NCBI GenBank assembly: GCA_002401155.1 | Contig: NVSG01000001.1 | Coordinates: 1,067,426 to 1,126,139, forward strand | Direction of reading: 5' to 3' | Origin: Hyphomicrobiales bacterium | GTDB taxonomy: Bacteria; Pseudomonadota; Alphaproteobacteria; Rhizobiales; Rhizobiaceae | Length of the DNA stretch: 58,714 nucleotides | Part shown: one piece after another, positions 17,457 through 27,292 of the stretch | Position numbering within the stretch: the first letter of the stretch is position 1 | How the letters are laid out: each line of letters begins with the position of its first letter | Position numbers and translations under genes: made by a program | Notes under the pieces: model-generated | The model's input: the letters and a program-made list of their open reading frames with translations, nothing else | Database searches by the model: none | Told to the model about the DNA's origin: nothing

Positions 17457-18206
17457 ATGAAGATTGTCGTTCCTGTAAAACGTGTCGTTGATTACAACGT
17501 CAAAATCAGGGTTAAATCAGACGGTTCAGGCGTCGATCTGGCCAATGTAAAAATGTCCATGAACCCATTCGACGAGATTTCCATCGAAGAAGCCTTGCGC
17601 CTACGCGAAGCTGGCACCGCATCGGAAATCATTGTTGTTTCCGTTGGCCCGCAACAGGCTCAGGAAACCATCCGTACCGCGCTTGCCATGGGCGCGGATC
17701 GCGGCATTCTGGTTAAAACCGATGATGCAGTTGAGCCTTTGGCAGTCGCTAAAATCCTCAAAGGCATCGTGGACGAAGAACAGCCCGGCCTTGTCATTGT
17801 TGGCAAACAGGCAATCGATGACGACAGCAACCAGACCGGCCAAATGCTGGCAGCGCTGCTCGGCTGGGGGCAAGCAACTTTTGCTTCCAAGCTTGAAATT
17901 TCCGGCGACATCGCCAAAGTCACCCGCGAAGTGGATGGTGGATTGCAAACCATCGACGTGAAAATGCCAGCCGTTGTCACCACCGATTTGCGCCTCAACG
18001 AGCCACGCTATGCTTCCTTGCCGAATATCATGAAGGCCAAGAAAAAGCCTTTGGATGAAAAAGCACCAAGTGATTACGGCGTTGATACAGCTCCTCGCCT
18101 GACCATCGTTGAAACCGTCGAGCCAGCCACAAGGCAGGCAGGCGTAATTCTTGGTTCCGTTGAGGAACTCGTCGACAAACTCAAAAACGAAGCCGGCGTG
18201 CTTTAA
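17457..18206 (+). CDS. etfB: Electron transfer flavoprotein, beta subunit
   Basis: A 249-residue protein opening [19 protein letters not shown], with [17 protein letters not shown] and the AMP-binding [15 protein letters not shown] region. With EtfA it takes electrons from acyl-CoA dehydrogenases, such as the glutaryl-CoA dehydrogenase encoded at 41.8 kb, and passes them to ETF-ubiquinone oxidoreductase. It is followed by etfA 12 bases later. The AAGGAGG ribosome site of etfA overlaps the end of this gene. Confidence 0.96.
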   Translation: MKIVVPVKRVVDYNVKIRVKSDGSGVDLANVKMSMNPFDEISIEEALRLREAGTASEIIVVSVGPQQAQETIRTALAMGADRGILVKTDDAVEPLAVAKILKGIVDEEQPGLVIVGKQAIDDDSNQTGQMLAALLGWGQATFASKLEISGDIAKVTREVDGGLQTIDVKMPAVVTTDLRLNEPRYASLPNIMKAKKKPLDEKAPSDYGVDTAPRLTIVETVEPATRQAGVILGSVEELVDKLKNEAGVL

Positions 18207-18218
18207 GGAGGCCCAGAT

Positions 18219-19148
18219 ATGACCATTCTTCTTCTCGCAGATCATGATAATGCTGAACTCAGCGATCAAACTGCAAAAGCCATGACCGCAGCCAGTGAAA
18301 TAGGCGGCGATGTGCACGTACTTGTAGCAGGCAGCGGCTGTGCCGCTGTTGCAGATGCGGCAGCCAAACTAACCGGTGCAGCAAAAGTGCTGCTGGCCGA
18401 TGATGCGCTCTACGCAAATCAGATGGCCGAAGCCACCGCTGATTTGATCGTATCAATCGCAGGCGATTATGACACCATCGTCACCGCAGCAACCACCTCA
18501 GGCAAAAACATCCTGCCACGGGTTGCAGCCCTTCTAGACGTGATGCAGATTTCTGAAATCACCGCCGTGAAAGCTGCTGATACATTCGAGCGTCCGATTT
18601 ACGCAGGCAATGCCATCCAAACCGTTAAATCAAATGATGCGACACGGGTAATCACCGTTCGTACCGCAGGCTTCGGCGCTGTGGGCAGCGATGGTTCGGC
18701 CAATGTTGAAGCAATTGGTGCTGCTGGTGATCCGGGCCTTGCAACTTATGTAAGCGCGGCTCTTTCCGATAGTGATCGTCCGGAACTCACCTCTGCCAAA
18801 ATCATTATCTCCGGCGGACGGGCCTTGGGTTCAGAAGAAAAATTCATGGAAGTCATCATCCCTGTTGCCGATAAATTGGGTGCCGCCATCGGTGCATCCC
18901 GTGCAGCGGTTGACGCAGGTTATGCACCCAATGACTGGCAGGTTGGCCAGACCGGTAAGGTGGTTGCACCCGATCTTTATATCGCTTGCGGCATCTCCGG
19001 TGCCATCCAGCATTTGGCAGGCATGAAAGATTCCAAAGTGATCGTAGCCATCAACAAGGACGAAGAAGCACCGATTTTCCAAGTCGCCGATTACGGCCTC
19101 GTGGCAGATCTCTTCGATGTGCTACCGGAGCTCGAAAAGGCGCTCTAA
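18219..19148 (+). CDS. etfA: Electron transfer flavoprotein, alpha subunit
   Basis: A 309-residue FAD-carrying subunit. The C-terminal FAD domain shows [49 protein letters not shown] and [17 protein letters not shown]. It pairs with EtfB directly upstream and has a strong AAGGAGG ribosome site. A clean intrinsic terminator follows 25 bases after the stop, so etfBA form one unit and the dehydrogenase gene beyond is probably expressed separately or by read-through. Confidence 0.96.
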   Translation: MTILLLADHDNAELSDQTAKAMTAASEIGGDVHVLVAGSGCAAVADAAAKLTGAAKVLLADDALYANQMAEATADLIVSIAGDYDTIVTAATTSGKNILPRVAALLDVMQISEITAVKAADTFERPIYAGNAIQTVKSNDATRVITVRTAGFGAVGSDGSANVEAIGAAGDPGLATYVSAALSDSDRPELTSAKIIISGGRALGSEEKFMEVIIPVADKLGAAIGASRAAVDAGYAPNDWQVGQTGKVVAPDLYIACGISGAIQHLAGMKDSKVIVAINKDEEAPIFQVADYGLVADLFDVLPELEKAL

Positions 19149-19172
19149 CCAACATACACCCTTAATGTTATC

Positions 19173-19206
19173 AGGCCGGGTGGAAATCTTTCCCCCGGCC
19201 TTTTTA
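19173..19206 (+). terminator. Intrinsic terminator of etfBA
   Basis: AGGCCGGG (19173-19180) pairs with CCCGGCCT (19194-19201), an 8-bp GC-rich stem with a 13-base loop, followed by TTTTTATT. Confidence 0.9.
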
Positions 19207-19223
19207 TTATCTGGATCAAAATC

Positions 19224-20099
19224 ATGACCATCAAAAAAATCGGTATCATCGGCGCAGGACAAATGGGCAGCGGCATCGCTCACGTATCGGCACTGGCCGG
19301 ATATGACGTCTACATCAACGATCTATCAGAAGACGTGATTAAATCAGGCTTAGCTACAATTGACAGCAATCTTGCAAGACAGCTTTCCTCGGAAAAAATC
19401 ACCGCAGCAGAACGCGATGCGGCTTTGGAAAAACTGCACGCTGCAAACGATATGCAAGCATTGGAGGATTGCGACCTAGTTATTGAGGCCGCCTCCGAAA
19501 ACGAAGCCATCAAACGCAAAGTTTACGATAATATCTGCCCGATATTAAAACCTGAAGCGATCCTTGCCACCAACACCTCGTCGATTTCGATCACCCGCAT
19601 GGCCTCGTCCACCGACCGTGCGGAACAGTTCATCGGCATTCATTTCATGAACCCGGTGCCGGTAATGAAGCTGGTAGAAATCGTGCGCGGCATCGCCACC
19701 AATGAGCAAACTTTTGAGGCCGCCCAAGACTATGTGGGCCGCCTGAAAAAAATCTCCGCCGTGTCAGAAGATTTCCCGGGCTTCATGGTCAACCGCATCC
19801 TGATCCCGATGATCAATGAGGCAATCTACACCCTCTATGAAGGTGTCGGCAGCGTGGAAGCAATCGACACATCGTTAAAGCTCGGCGCAAATCACCCCAT
19901 GGGTCCATTACAACTGGCAGATTTCATCGGCCTCGATACATGCCTCTCCATCATGCAAGTACTGCACGCTGGCCTGTCAGACACAAAATATCGCCCATGC
20001 CCATTATTGGTAAAATACGTGGAGGCCGGCTGGTTAGGCAAAAAATCAGGCAGAGGGTTTTATGATTATCGCGGCGAGGAACCAGTACCAACAAGGTAG
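19224..20099 (+). CDS. 3-hydroxybutyryl-CoA dehydrogenase
   Basis: A 291-residue NAD(P)-dependent dehydrogenase that interconverts 3-hydroxybutyryl-CoA and acetoacetyl-CoA. The Rossmann loop is IGIIGAGQMGSGIAH (GxGxxG at 10-15), followed by DLVIEAASEN, the catalytic His140 in GIHFMNPVP and Glu152 in KLVEIVRG. The C-terminal helical domain has NHPMGPLQLADFIGLDTCL and ends in RGFYDYRG. The position after etfBA is common in rhizobia and fits fatty-acid or polyhydroxybutyrate metabolism. It ends 5 bases from the convergent tlpA-like gene. Confidence 0.94.
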   Translation: MTIKKIGIIGAGQMGSGIAHVSALAGYDVYINDLSEDVIKSGLATIDSNLARQLSSEKITAAERDAALEKLHAANDMQALEDCDLVIEAASENEAIKRKVYDNICPILKPEAILATNTSSISITRMASSTDRAEQFIGIHFMNPVPVMKLVEIVRGIATNEQTFEAAQDYVGRLKKISAVSEDFPGFMVNRILIPMINEAIYTLYEGVGSVEAIDTSLKLGANHPMGPLQLADFIGLDTCLSIMQVLHAGLSDTKYRPCPLLVKYVEAGWLGKKSGRGFYDYRGEEPVPTR

Positions 20100-20104
20100 G
20101 CCAC

Positions 20105-20755
20105 CTACATCGCCATCGCGGCATCAATCAGCTTGAACGCATCATCGCTGGCCCATTCGGCTGGGCCAAACAGCGCGCCCACCACGCAGGAATTTTTGTT
20201 GATCAACAAAGACGTCGGCAGGCCAAAGGCGAGGCTCTTTTTCTTAAGCTCGTTGAACATCACCATGGTTCCGTCCACAAAGAACGGCAGTGCCTTCAAA
20301 TTAATCTCGTTATAAAATGCCAGCGGTTTGGCAGGTTCGCCAAGATCAATACTCACCGGCACCACCTGAAATTGACCCCCGCCTCTGGCTTCTTCCAAAG
20401 CCTCAAGCGCTGGCATTTCGCGGCGACACGGCACACACCATGTGGCCCAAAGGTTCAAAAGCACGGTTTTACCGGTCCAGTCGGCAATGGTTGTTACCTT
20501 GCCATCACGATCCTTGAACGATAAATCACCCACATAATGAGCATCGTCCAACAAGGTAAACCCGGCAATTTCCCCGCCAATAGCCTTATCCAGCACCTTT
20601 GCCTGCTCAACAGCGGCGCTACAAACCTGCGCTTCAGCATCATTTCCGGCATTTTCCGCCACCATCATATTGCCAGACTTGCCAAACATGACGTATATGC
20701 CGAGGGCAACAACTGCGATTGCAGCTAGAATAAACATGATTCGGTTCTTGCGCAT
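20105..20755 (-). CDS. tlpA: TlpA-like thiol:disulfide interchange protein, membrane-anchored
   Basis: A 216-residue protein with one N-terminal membrane helix (IMFILAAIAVVALGIYVMF) and a periplasmic thioredoxin fold. The active site is CVPC (107-110) in NLWATWCVPCRREMPALEAL, and an extra Cys45 lies before the fold. TlpA proteins reduce disulfides during cytochrome oxidase maturation and other extracytoplasmic tasks. ATG 20755 is chosen; the longer frame to 20875 would overlap argH. It is divergent from argH with only 31 bp between, so both promoters share or enter that gap. Confidence 0.9.
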   Translation of the reverse strand: MRKNRIMFILAAIAVVALGIYVMFGKSGNMMVAENAGNDAEAQVCSAAVEQAKVLDKAIGGEIAGFTLLDDAHYVGDLSFKDRDGKVTTIADWTGKTVLLNLWATWCVPCRREMPALEALEEARGGGQFQVVPVSIDLGEPAKPLAFYNEINLKALPFFVDGTMVMFNELKKKSLAFGLPTSLLINKNSCVVGALFGPAEWASDDAFKLIDAAMAM

Positions 20756-20786
20756 TTGGTTTTGAGTTCCCTCTTGGAGAAAAATT

Positions 20787-22184
20787 ATGACAAAAGATGA
20801 TGCTGGAAACCAGATGTGGGGTGGCCGGTTCGCCAGCGGACCTGACGCAATTTTAGAGGCGATAAACGCCTCCATCGATTACGATCAGAAATTCTACGCT
20901 CAGGACATAGCAGGCTCCAAGGCGCATGCAAATATGCTGAAGGATCAAGGCATTATTTCAGCTGAAGATGCAAAACAAATTTGCGCCGGATTAGACACGA
21001 TTTTGTCAGAAATCGAGAACGGCACCTTCGAATTTTCAAGAGCGTTGGAAGACATCCACATGAATGTGGAAGCAAGACTGGCAACCCTCATCGGCCCCGC
21101 AGCGGGAAGATTGCACACGGCTCGCTCCAGAAACGATCAGGTAGCACTTGGGTTCCGTCTTTGGGTCAAGGAAAACATGATTGGCTTAGACAAAGCACTC
21201 GAAGGCCTGATGATCGCATTCCTCGATAAAGCCGACGAACACACCGCCACGGTCATGCCGGGCTTCACCCATTTGCAAACAGCACAGCCCGTCACCTTTG
21301 GCCACCATTGCATGGCCTATGTGGAAATGTTCGCGCGTGATCGCGACCGGGTACAATCTGCCATTCGCCGCATGGATCAGTGCCCGCTCGGCACGGCAGC
21401 GCTTGCTGGCACAAGTTTCAACATCGACCGGGAAAATACATCCAAAGCACTGGGCTTTGCTGAACCAAGCCGCAACTCACTTGATACAGTTGCCGACCGC
21501 GATTTCGCGCTCGATTTCCTATCTTGTGCTTCAGTCTGCGCAATGCACCTTTCGCGCATCGCCGAAGAAATCGTCATCTGGTCCACACCGCAATTTGGTT
21601 TTATCCAGCTTTCAGACAGTTTCTCCACCGGCTCCTCCATCATGCCGCAAAAGAAAAACCCCGATGCTGCTGAACTGGTTCGCGCCAAAACCGGCCGCAT
21701 TAACGGCTCACTCATTGCCCTGCTCACAGTGATGAAGGGCCTGCCGTTGGCCTATTCCAAAGACATGCAGGAAGACAAGGAAAGCGTATTCGACGCTTCC
21801 GAAAGCCTCGAACTGGCGATTGCTGCCATGACCGGCATGATCACAGATTTGACCGTAAACGTCGAAAACATGAAAAAAGCCGCAGGCAGCGGCTATTCAA
21901 CAGCAACGGACCTCGCCGACTGGCTGGTGCGCGAAGCAGGCATTCCATTCCGCGATGCCCACCACGTCACCGGCAAAGCCGTCGCCATGGCCATCGAAAA
22001 ACAATGTGAATTGCATGAACTGGCTCTGGAAGACCTGCAAAGCATTCACGCAGATATTACCGCCGCTATTTTCGACGTATTATCGGTAGAAAGCTCGGTC
22101 GCCAGCCGCACCAGCTTTGGCGGAACCGCCCCGGCCAACGTCGTCAAACAAGTAGCCTTCTGGCGCGAACGCTTAAAAAACTAA
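20787..22184 (+). CDS. argH: Argininosuccinate lyase
   Basis: A 465-residue enzyme of the fumarase/aspartase superfamily that splits argininosuccinate into arginine and fumarate. It starts [11 protein letters not shown] after a short lead, has the three superfamily blocks [34 protein letters not shown], and the signature loop [12 protein letters not shown] (about 281-292) with the catalytic Ser. Length is normal. It leads the conserved argH / lptM-like / lysA order of rhizobia. TGGAGAAAAATT just before the ATG provides the ribosome site. Confidence 0.97.
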   Translation: MTKDDAGNQMWGGRFASGPDAILEAINASIDYDQKFYAQDIAGSKAHANMLKDQGIISAEDAKQICAGLDTILSEIENGTFEFSRALEDIHMNVEARLATLIGPAAGRLHTARSRNDQVALGFRLWVKENMIGLDKALEGLMIAFLDKADEHTATVMPGFTHLQTAQPVTFGHHCMAYVEMFARDRDRVQSAIRRMDQCPLGTAALAGTSFNIDRENTSKALGFAEPSRNSLDTVADRDFALDFLSCASVCAMHLSRIAEEIVIWSTPQFGFIQLSDSFSTGSSIMPQKKNPDAAELVRAKTGRINGSLIALLTVMKGLPLAYSKDMQEDKESVFDASESLELAIAAMTGMITDLTVNVENMKKAAGSGYSTATDLADWLVREAGIPFRDAHHVTGKAVAMAIEKQCELHELALEDLQSIHADITAAIFDVLSVESSVASRTSFGGTAPANVVKQVAFWRERLKN

Positions 22185-22250
22185 AGCTTTATTTGACTTT
22201 CCTTGCTGCCTGTCGAATATGGTCTCAGCTAAAGGTTCAGGAACAAAAAA

Positions 22251-22451
22251 ATGACCACCGCATTGAGAAAAACGGCGATGATCTTTGTTACCCTGCTGGT
22301 TACCGCCAGTGTGGTGTCTGGTTGTGGCCGACGCGGCGCTCTTGAACAACCAACGGCAATGGTCGTGGAAACCGATGAATACGGCGAACCAATAGAGACA
22401 AAGAAGAAAACGGTTGAAGATAAACCCTTCATCCTCGACGCCCTTCTTTAA
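22251..22451 (+). CDS. lptM: Small lipoprotein, LptM (YifL)-like
   Basis: A 66-residue protein with a positively charged start, a hydrophobic stretch (TAMIFVTLLVTASVV) and a lipobox ending VVSGC, with the lipid-bearing Cys followed by GRRGALEQP. This CG(R/K)xGxLxxP pattern marks the LptM family, which helps the LptD translocon mature in enterobacteria. The location between argH and lysA is the same as in other alphaproteobacteria and, strikingly, beside lysA as in gamma-proteobacteria. It is short, so assignment rests on the lipobox pattern and synteny. Confidence 0.85.
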   Translation: MTTALRKTAMIFVTLLVTASVVSGCGRRGALEQPTAMVVETDEYGEPIETKKKTVEDKPFILDALL

Positions 22452-22483
22452 CGCCCCTTCTCGCTAAATTCAGGAATAATACA

Positions 22484-23749
22484 GTGAACCATTTTGAGTA
22501 TCACAACGGCATATTGCATGCAGAAGAAGTTTCTATCGAAGAGATTGCAGCAGAAGTCGGCACACCATTTTATTGCTATTCCACCGCCACGCTTGAGCGC
22601 CATTACCGGGTGTTCACCGAAGCCTTTTCCGATATCCCGTCAAAAGTTTGCTACGCGCTGAAAGCCAATTCCAATCAGGCGGTATTGAAAGTTCTGGCCA
22701 ATATGGGTTGCGGTGCCGATGTGGTTTCCGAAGGCGAATTGATGCGCGTTTTGAAAGCTGGTATTCCGCCTGAAAAAATCATGTTCTCAGGCGTTGGCAA
22801 AACCGCGCGTGAAATCGATGCGGCCCTCGACGCGGATATTTTCTGCTTCAATGTGGAATCGATCCCCGAACTGCATCATCTATCGGCTCGCGCCGTAGCC
22901 ATGGGCAAAACCGCCCGCGTTTCCTTCCGCATCAACCCGGACGTGGATGCGGGAACCCATGAAAAAATATCCACCGGCAAAGCTGGCGACAAATTCGGCA
23001 TTCCATGGACGCAAGCGCTTGAAACCTATGATCTTGCAGCCAAGCTCGACGGCATCAAAATCACCGGCATCGACATGCATATTGGTAGCCAGATCACCAA
23101 TCTTGAGCCGTTCGACCGCGCGTTTTCCAAACTCGAAGGCCTGATCCGCGAACTACGGAATCATGGCCATTCAATCGACCATGTGGACGTGGGCGGCGGC
23201 CTCGGCATCCCCTATAAAAACGATAACACCCCACCACCAGACCCTAAAAAATATTCCCATGTGGTCAAAAAACACGTGCAGGCGCTTGATTGCGAAATCG
23301 TGTTCGAGCCCGGTCGTCTGATCGCAGGCAATGCCGGCATTCTGGTTGGCAGCGTGCTTTACGTGAAAGAAACCGAAGCAAAAAGCTTCATCATCGGCGA
23401 CACCGCCATGAACGATCTCATCCGGCCAACGCTCTATGAAGCATGGCACGAGATTTTGCCTGTGACCGAGGCCAACAATCTCAAAGACACCATCCGCGGC
23501 GATCTCGTTGGCCCCGTTTGCGAAACCGGGGATTATATTGCCCGCGACCGCGAGCTGCCGCATTTGGAAGCCGGTGATCTTTACGCAATTTCCTCCGCCG
23601 GTGCCTATGGCGCAGTCCAGTCCAGCACTTACAACACCAGAGCTCTGGTGCCGGAAGTACTGGTGAGCGGTTCGAAATTCCATGTGGTTCGTGAACGCCG
23701 CACGCTGGAACAATTGATCGATCTGGATTCAGTACCCGACTGGCTTTAA
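22484..23749 (+). CDS. lysA: Diaminopimelate decarboxylase
   Basis: A 421-residue PLP enzyme of the alanine-racemase fold that makes L-lysine from meso-diaminopimelate. The PLP lysine is Lys60 in CYALKANSNQ; HIGSQI (near 198), the phosphate-binding GGGLGIPY region, EPGRLIAGN (near 274) and CETGD (near 345) with the catalytic Cys are all present. It is 32 bp after the lptM-like gene and probably in its transcript. It ends a housekeeping block before the TIGR02302-type gene. Confidence 0.97.
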   Translation: MNHFEYHNGILHAEEVSIEEIAAEVGTPFYCYSTATLERHYRVFTEAFSDIPSKVCYALKANSNQAVLKVLANMGCGADVVSEGELMRVLKAGIPPEKIMFSGVGKTAREIDAALDADIFCFNVESIPELHHLSARAVAMGKTARVSFRINPDVDAGTHEKISTGKAGDKFGIPWTQALETYDLAAKLDGIKITGIDMHIGSQITNLEPFDRAFSKLEGLIRELRNHGHSIDHVDVGGGLGIPYKNDNTPPPDPKKYSHVVKKHVQALDCEIVFEPGRLIAGNAGILVGSVLYVKETEAKSFIIGDTAMNDLIRPTLYEAWHEILPVTEANNLKDTIRGDLVGPVCETGDYIARDRELPHLEAGDLYAISSAGAYGAVQSSTYNTRALVPEVLVSGSKFHVVRERRTLEQLIDLDSVPDWL

Positions 23750-23908
23750 CCAGTATAGATGATCACAATTTGTAGAGAACGCTTCAAACACCTCGAAATC
23801 GCCAGAATTTATGCTAGTCTAAACGCGAACTGACTCTCAGCGTCGAGGCTTGTTATCGAAAATCAGATACCATCCGAGTCTGGCTCACAGACCAAAGGCA
23901 TCTCACCA

Positions 23909-26392
23909 TTGCTGAAATTCAGCACGTGGATGACGCTGTTTTGGGAATCGCTTTGGCCCCGCCTCGTACCGTTTTTCATGGCGCTCTGCGTCTTTTTGAT
24001 TGTCTCGTGGGTTGGTCTTTGGGACGCAATCAACACTGCATTTGGTGAAACCGGGCGCTTGGCATTGCTGGCAGCTTTTGTGCTGGTCGCCCTCTATAGC
24101 CTGCGCCATTTACGATCCGTCAAGCTCCCGCAAACCACCGAAATCATCCGCCGTATTGAATCAGTTTCCGATCTGGAACATCGCCCGCTAACCGCCCAAA
24201 GCGATGATCAGGCAACCGGCAATGATGATGCCCTTTCCAATGCGCTCTGGGTAGAACATCAGCGGCGTATGGCCGAAAACTTAAAAAACATGACCGCAGG
24301 CACGCCCAAGCCCGATGCCAACCAGTTTGATGCTTTCGCCATACGCGCAGCCCTTCCGGTGGTCGCTTTTGCAGCTTTCCTTTATTCTTTCGGCAGTAGC
24401 GGCGGCAATATAGTAGATGCCGTCGTGCCCAGTGTAGACCGCGCAACCTTGCTGACCCGGCTCGACGTCTGGATCAACCCACCCGCCTACACCCGAAAAC
24501 CCCCGATATATCTATCCAAGCGCAAAACCAATGGGAACGGCGACGCCATCACCGCTCCGCAAAACAGTGAATTTTATCTGCGCTATGTGGGCAAAGCTAA
24601 TATTGAATTTGCCTTTGTTAATGTGGACGGTCGCCAGATTATTGAACCCTCTGAAACCAATAAAAACAGCGAAACCGAGTTTAAATTTCCTCTCAAGGAT
24701 TCAGGTCAGGTGGAGCTTTCCGCCAATGGCGAAGTCCTCGCCCAATGGCCCATAAGCGTAATTGTAGACGCTCCGCCCACAATTGAATTCACCGAAATTC
24801 CCAGCGCTGCCCTTTCTGGTTCCCTGCAATTAAATTACGAAATGACCGACGATTACGGCGTGGTTTCCGCTCGGGCTGAAATCAAATCTCTGCTGGAAAC
24901 AGACCAGCAGGCTCATCCCTTGGTGGAAGCGCCTGATCTCCCTCTCCCTTTGCCCCGCCAAAGGGCCAAATCCGGCAAGGCCAAAGTCAACCGGGATTTG
25001 ACCAAGCACCCCCTCGCCGGAAGCAAGGTCTCAATAACACTGATCGCCAAGGATGACGCCGGACAAGAGGGCCGCAGCATTTCTCACGAGATGATATTAC
25101 CCGGCCGGGTATTTTCAAAACCCATCGCTTTGGCGCTGGTGGAACAACGCCGCATACTCGCACTGGATGCCCGAAAATTACCCCGCGTGGCAAACCTTCT
25201 TGATGCCATCAGTTCTGTGCCGGAAAAATACATCAACAACCCGACCGCAAAAATCGCCATGCGCGTTGCTTATCGGCGGTTGTTAAACGCCCGCAATGAT
25301 GATGATTTACGCGACACGCTCGATCTCATGTGGGATACGGCGCTAGCAATAGAATTCGGCGATCTGTCCGAAGCCGAACGCCGCCTGCGCGAAGCTCAGG
25401 AAAAGCTCAGCGAAGCACTGGAGAACGATGCCTCGCAAGAAGAGATCGAAAAACTCATGGCCGAGTTGCGTCAAGCAATGAACGAGTTCATGCAGCAAAT
25501 GATGGAGCAGGCGCGCAACAACCCCATGCAGCAAAACCCGTTCGATCAAAATCAAATGCAAACCCTCAGCCAGCGCGACATCGATAAAATGATGGACCGG
25601 ATTGAGGATTTGGCCAAATCCGGCTCCAAGGATGCCGCACGCGAATTGCTGGCCGAAATGCAGCGCATGATGGACAATCTGCGCACCAGCCAGCATCAAC
25701 AACAACGCCAGCAAGAAGGCAACCAGATGAATCAGGCGCTGGATAAACTCAGCGAGCTGATGCAGCAGCAGCAGCAGTTGCTGGACCAGACATTCCAAAT
25801 GCAGCGCCAGAATCCAAACAATCGGCAAAACCAACAGCAGCAGCAAAATCAACAACAGGGCGAAGGTCAAAAACCAATGACCCCGGAAGAATTCGCAGAA
25901 GCGCTGAAGAAATTGCAACAGCAACAGGAAGCCTTGCAGCAAAAGCTTGGCGAGTTGGGCAAACAGTTAGAAGGCATGGGGTTAAATCCATCCAAACAAT
26001 TTGGCGAAGCCCAAGGCGAGATGGGCAAGGCTGGCAAAAACCTGGGCAAGGGAAGCACAGGCGCTGCCACCTCAAATCAGGCCAAAGCCCTTGATGCTCT
26101 GCGCCGGGGTGCCCAGCAAATGATGCAGCAAATGGCAGGAGACCGCCAACCGGGCGGCCAACAACCGGGCCAGCGCGGCACCGGCAGGTCAAACACCCAA
26201 AAAACCAGTGACCCCCTAGGCAGAAACCGACCGGGTGAAGGTCAAAGTACAGGTGACGAGACAAAGGTGCCCGATGAAATCGACGCTCAAAGAGCCAGAC
26301 AAATCCTCGAAGCCATCCGCAAACGCCTCTCGCAACCAACCCAGCCATTAATCGAAAAAGATTATTTGGAGCGTTTGCTGGAGAGTAGATAG
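23909..26392 (+). CDS. TIGR02302 / DUF4175 family membrane protein
   Basis: An 827-residue protein of a family specific to alphaproteobacteria. It has two membrane helices at the N-terminus (about 15-35 and 45-65), a third near 145-165, then an extracytoplasmic beta-rich region with a conserved DAPPTIEFTEIP-like block and LNYEMTDDYGVVSARAEIKS. The last third is a long helical region of Met and Gln runs (QQQQQLLDQTFQMQRQNPNN) that is probably a coiled coil, ending in a Gly/Arg/Pro-rich part. The TTG at 23909 has AAAGG ahead; ATG 23930 is an alternative. Role unknown, likely envelope. Confidence 0.88.
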   Translation: MLKFSTWMTLFWESLWPRLVPFFMALCVFLIVSWVGLWDAINTAFGETGRLALLAAFVLVALYSLRHLRSVKLPQTTEIIRRIESVSDLEHRPLTAQSDDQATGNDDALSNALWVEHQRRMAENLKNMTAGTPKPDANQFDAFAIRAALPVVAFAAFLYSFGSSGGNIVDAVVPSVDRATLLTRLDVWINPPAYTRKPPIYLSKRKTNGNGDAITAPQNSEFYLRYVGKANIEFAFVNVDGRQIIEPSETNKNSETEFKFPLKDSGQVELSANGEVLAQWPISVIVDAPPTIEFTEIPSAALSGSLQLNYEMTDDYGVVSARAEIKSLLETDQQAHPLVEAPDLPLPLPRQRAKSGKAKVNRDLTKHPLAGSKVSITLIAKDDAGQEGRSISHEMILPGRVFSKPIALALVEQRRILALDARKLPRVANLLDAISSVPEKYINNPTAKIAMRVAYRRLLNARNDDDLRDTLDLMWDTALAIEFGDLSEAERRLREAQEKLSEALENDASQEEIEKLMAELRQAMNEFMQQMMEQARNNPMQQNPFDQNQMQTLSQRDIDKMMDRIEDLAKSGSKDAARELLAEMQRMMDNLRTSQHQQQRQQEGNQMNQALDKLSELMQQQQQLLDQTFQMQRQNPNNRQNQQQQQNQQQGEGQKPMTPEEFAEALKKLQQQQEALQQKLGELGKQLEGMGLNPSKQFGEAQGEMGKAGKNLGKGSTGAATSNQAKALDALRRGAQQMMQQMAGDRQPGGQQPGQRGTGRSNTQKTSDPLGRNRPGEGQSTGDETKVPDEIDAQRARQILEAIRKRLSQPTQPLIEKDYLERLLESR

Positions 26393-26424
26393 GTGTTTGT
26401 TACCACCCTGTGGGTGAGCATTTG

Positions 26425-26674
26425 TTTGTTCTCACGGGCATATCCAAGCTTCGCTTGGGCCCTCCGTATGGGCGGCGCATTAGCGCCGGTCGCTCTTCGC
26501 TCCCCGCCAAAGGCGGAGGTAAATACGGAAGAGATAGTGCAAGAGAAAACTACAGATGAACTGTCATGGAAAATGAATGAGAGCCCGTAGGAGGGCGAGC
26601 GTGGGAACCCGGCGCTAATGCGCCCGCGCTTCGCAGGGCCCGAACGAAGTGAGGATCCGCCCGTGAGAACAAAA
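26425..26674. repeat. Convergent-gap repeat element, copy B (full, inverted-repeat ended)
   Basis: The ends TTTGTTCTCACGGGCATATCC (26425-26445) and GGATCCGCCCGTGAGAACAAA (near 26653-26673) are inverted copies. Both arms carry the GGCGC-TAAT/ATTA-GCGCC core. Copy B on the plus strand matches the reverse complement of copy A along most of its length, including parts of the centre. It lies between the convergent TIGR02302 and hpt genes, with an additional CACCC-TGT-GGGTG hairpin on its left side and a related ACCCACAGGGT on its right. No protein is supported. Confidence 0.85.
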
Positions 26675-26704
26675 ATGGCGAACCCACAGGGTGAGTGAAC
26701 AAAC

Positions 26705-26731
26705 AAAGCTTAGCCCTTCGGGCTAAGCATC
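26705..26731 (-). terminator. Terminator of hpt, with the stop codon in the stem
   Basis: On the minus strand, GCTTAGCCC-GAA-GGGCTAAGC is a perfect 9-bp stem followed by TTTGTTTGTT. The hpt TAG stop is in its left side. The same stem and tail, slightly changed, end the chemoreceptor gene beside copy A. Confidence 0.8.
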
Positions 26732-27265
26732 ACCCGTGACAACGCCTACAAACGGCAATTCGCGAAACGCGTGGCCCGCATCCATGCCGTAGCCAACGAC
26801 GAATTTATCCGGGCATTCAAAACCCACATAATCCGCAGAAATCTTCGTTTGACGACGCATGCTCTTATCGAGCAAGGCAACGACTGCAACCTTATTGGCA
26901 CCACGTTCCATCATCAGATCACGGGTAAATTTCATGGTCTTGCCGGATTCTAAAATATCATCGATCAACAAAACATCCCGCCCCTCAACACTGCTTTCAA
27001 TGTCGCGCAGAACCACCAGCTCGCCAGCCTCCGTGCCAGCGCCATAGCTTGAAATCGAGATAAATTCCAGTTCCGGCGACAGTCCCGCCTCATACATGGC
27101 GCGCATCAGATCAGCTGCAAAAACGAACGATCCCTTAAGCACAGAAACCACCAAAATATTGCTCAAATCCCCCAGCGCAATCTGCTCGGCCAATTCCGTA
27201 TTGCGCTCAGCAATTTCGGCAGCGCTGTAAAGCACTTCAATTTTTTTGTTTCGTACGATTGGCAT
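26723..27265 (-). CDS. hpt: Hypoxanthine phosphoribosyltransferase
   Basis: A 180-residue purine salvage enzyme that joins hypoxanthine (and often guanine) to PRPP. The PRPP loop is VLLIDDILESGKT (98-110), the PPi loop is SVLKGSFVFAADL (41-53), the flexible loop SYGAGTEAGELV follows, and DYVGFECPDKFVVGYGMD is the base-binding end. Length is typical. The gene ends in a strong terminator beside repeat copy B and follows the gene at 27293 with a 27-bp gap, so the two could be co-transcribed. Confidence 0.95.
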   Translation of the reverse strand: MPIVRNKKIEVLYSAAEIAERNTELAEQIALGDLSNILVVSVLKGSFVFAADLMRAMYEAGLSPELEFISISSYGAGTEAGELVVLRDIESSVEGRDVLLIDDILESGKTMKFTRDLMMERGANKVAVVALLDKSMRRQTKISADYVGFECPDKFVVGYGMDAGHAFRELPFVGVVTGDA

Positions 27266-27292
27266 GAGAAGACCCGATTATCTATTTTCAGA

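Noticed and set aside
17601..18317. 238-residue minus-strand ORF opposite etfB
   Set aside because: Shadow of the well-supported etfB gene with no ribosome site or family features; the same holds for long minus-strand ORFs opposite lysA, argH and the TIGR02302-type gene.
25343..25942. Leu-rich minus-strand ORF opposite the Gln/Met-rich tail
   Set aside because: The Leu richness is only the reverse reading of Gln codons (CAG/CAA become CTG/TTG) in the TIGR02302-type gene.
26362..26706. 114-residue minus-strand ORF across repeat copy B
   Set aside because: Covers the repeat and the end of the TIGR02302-type gene, and shares only repeat-derived text with other ORFs.
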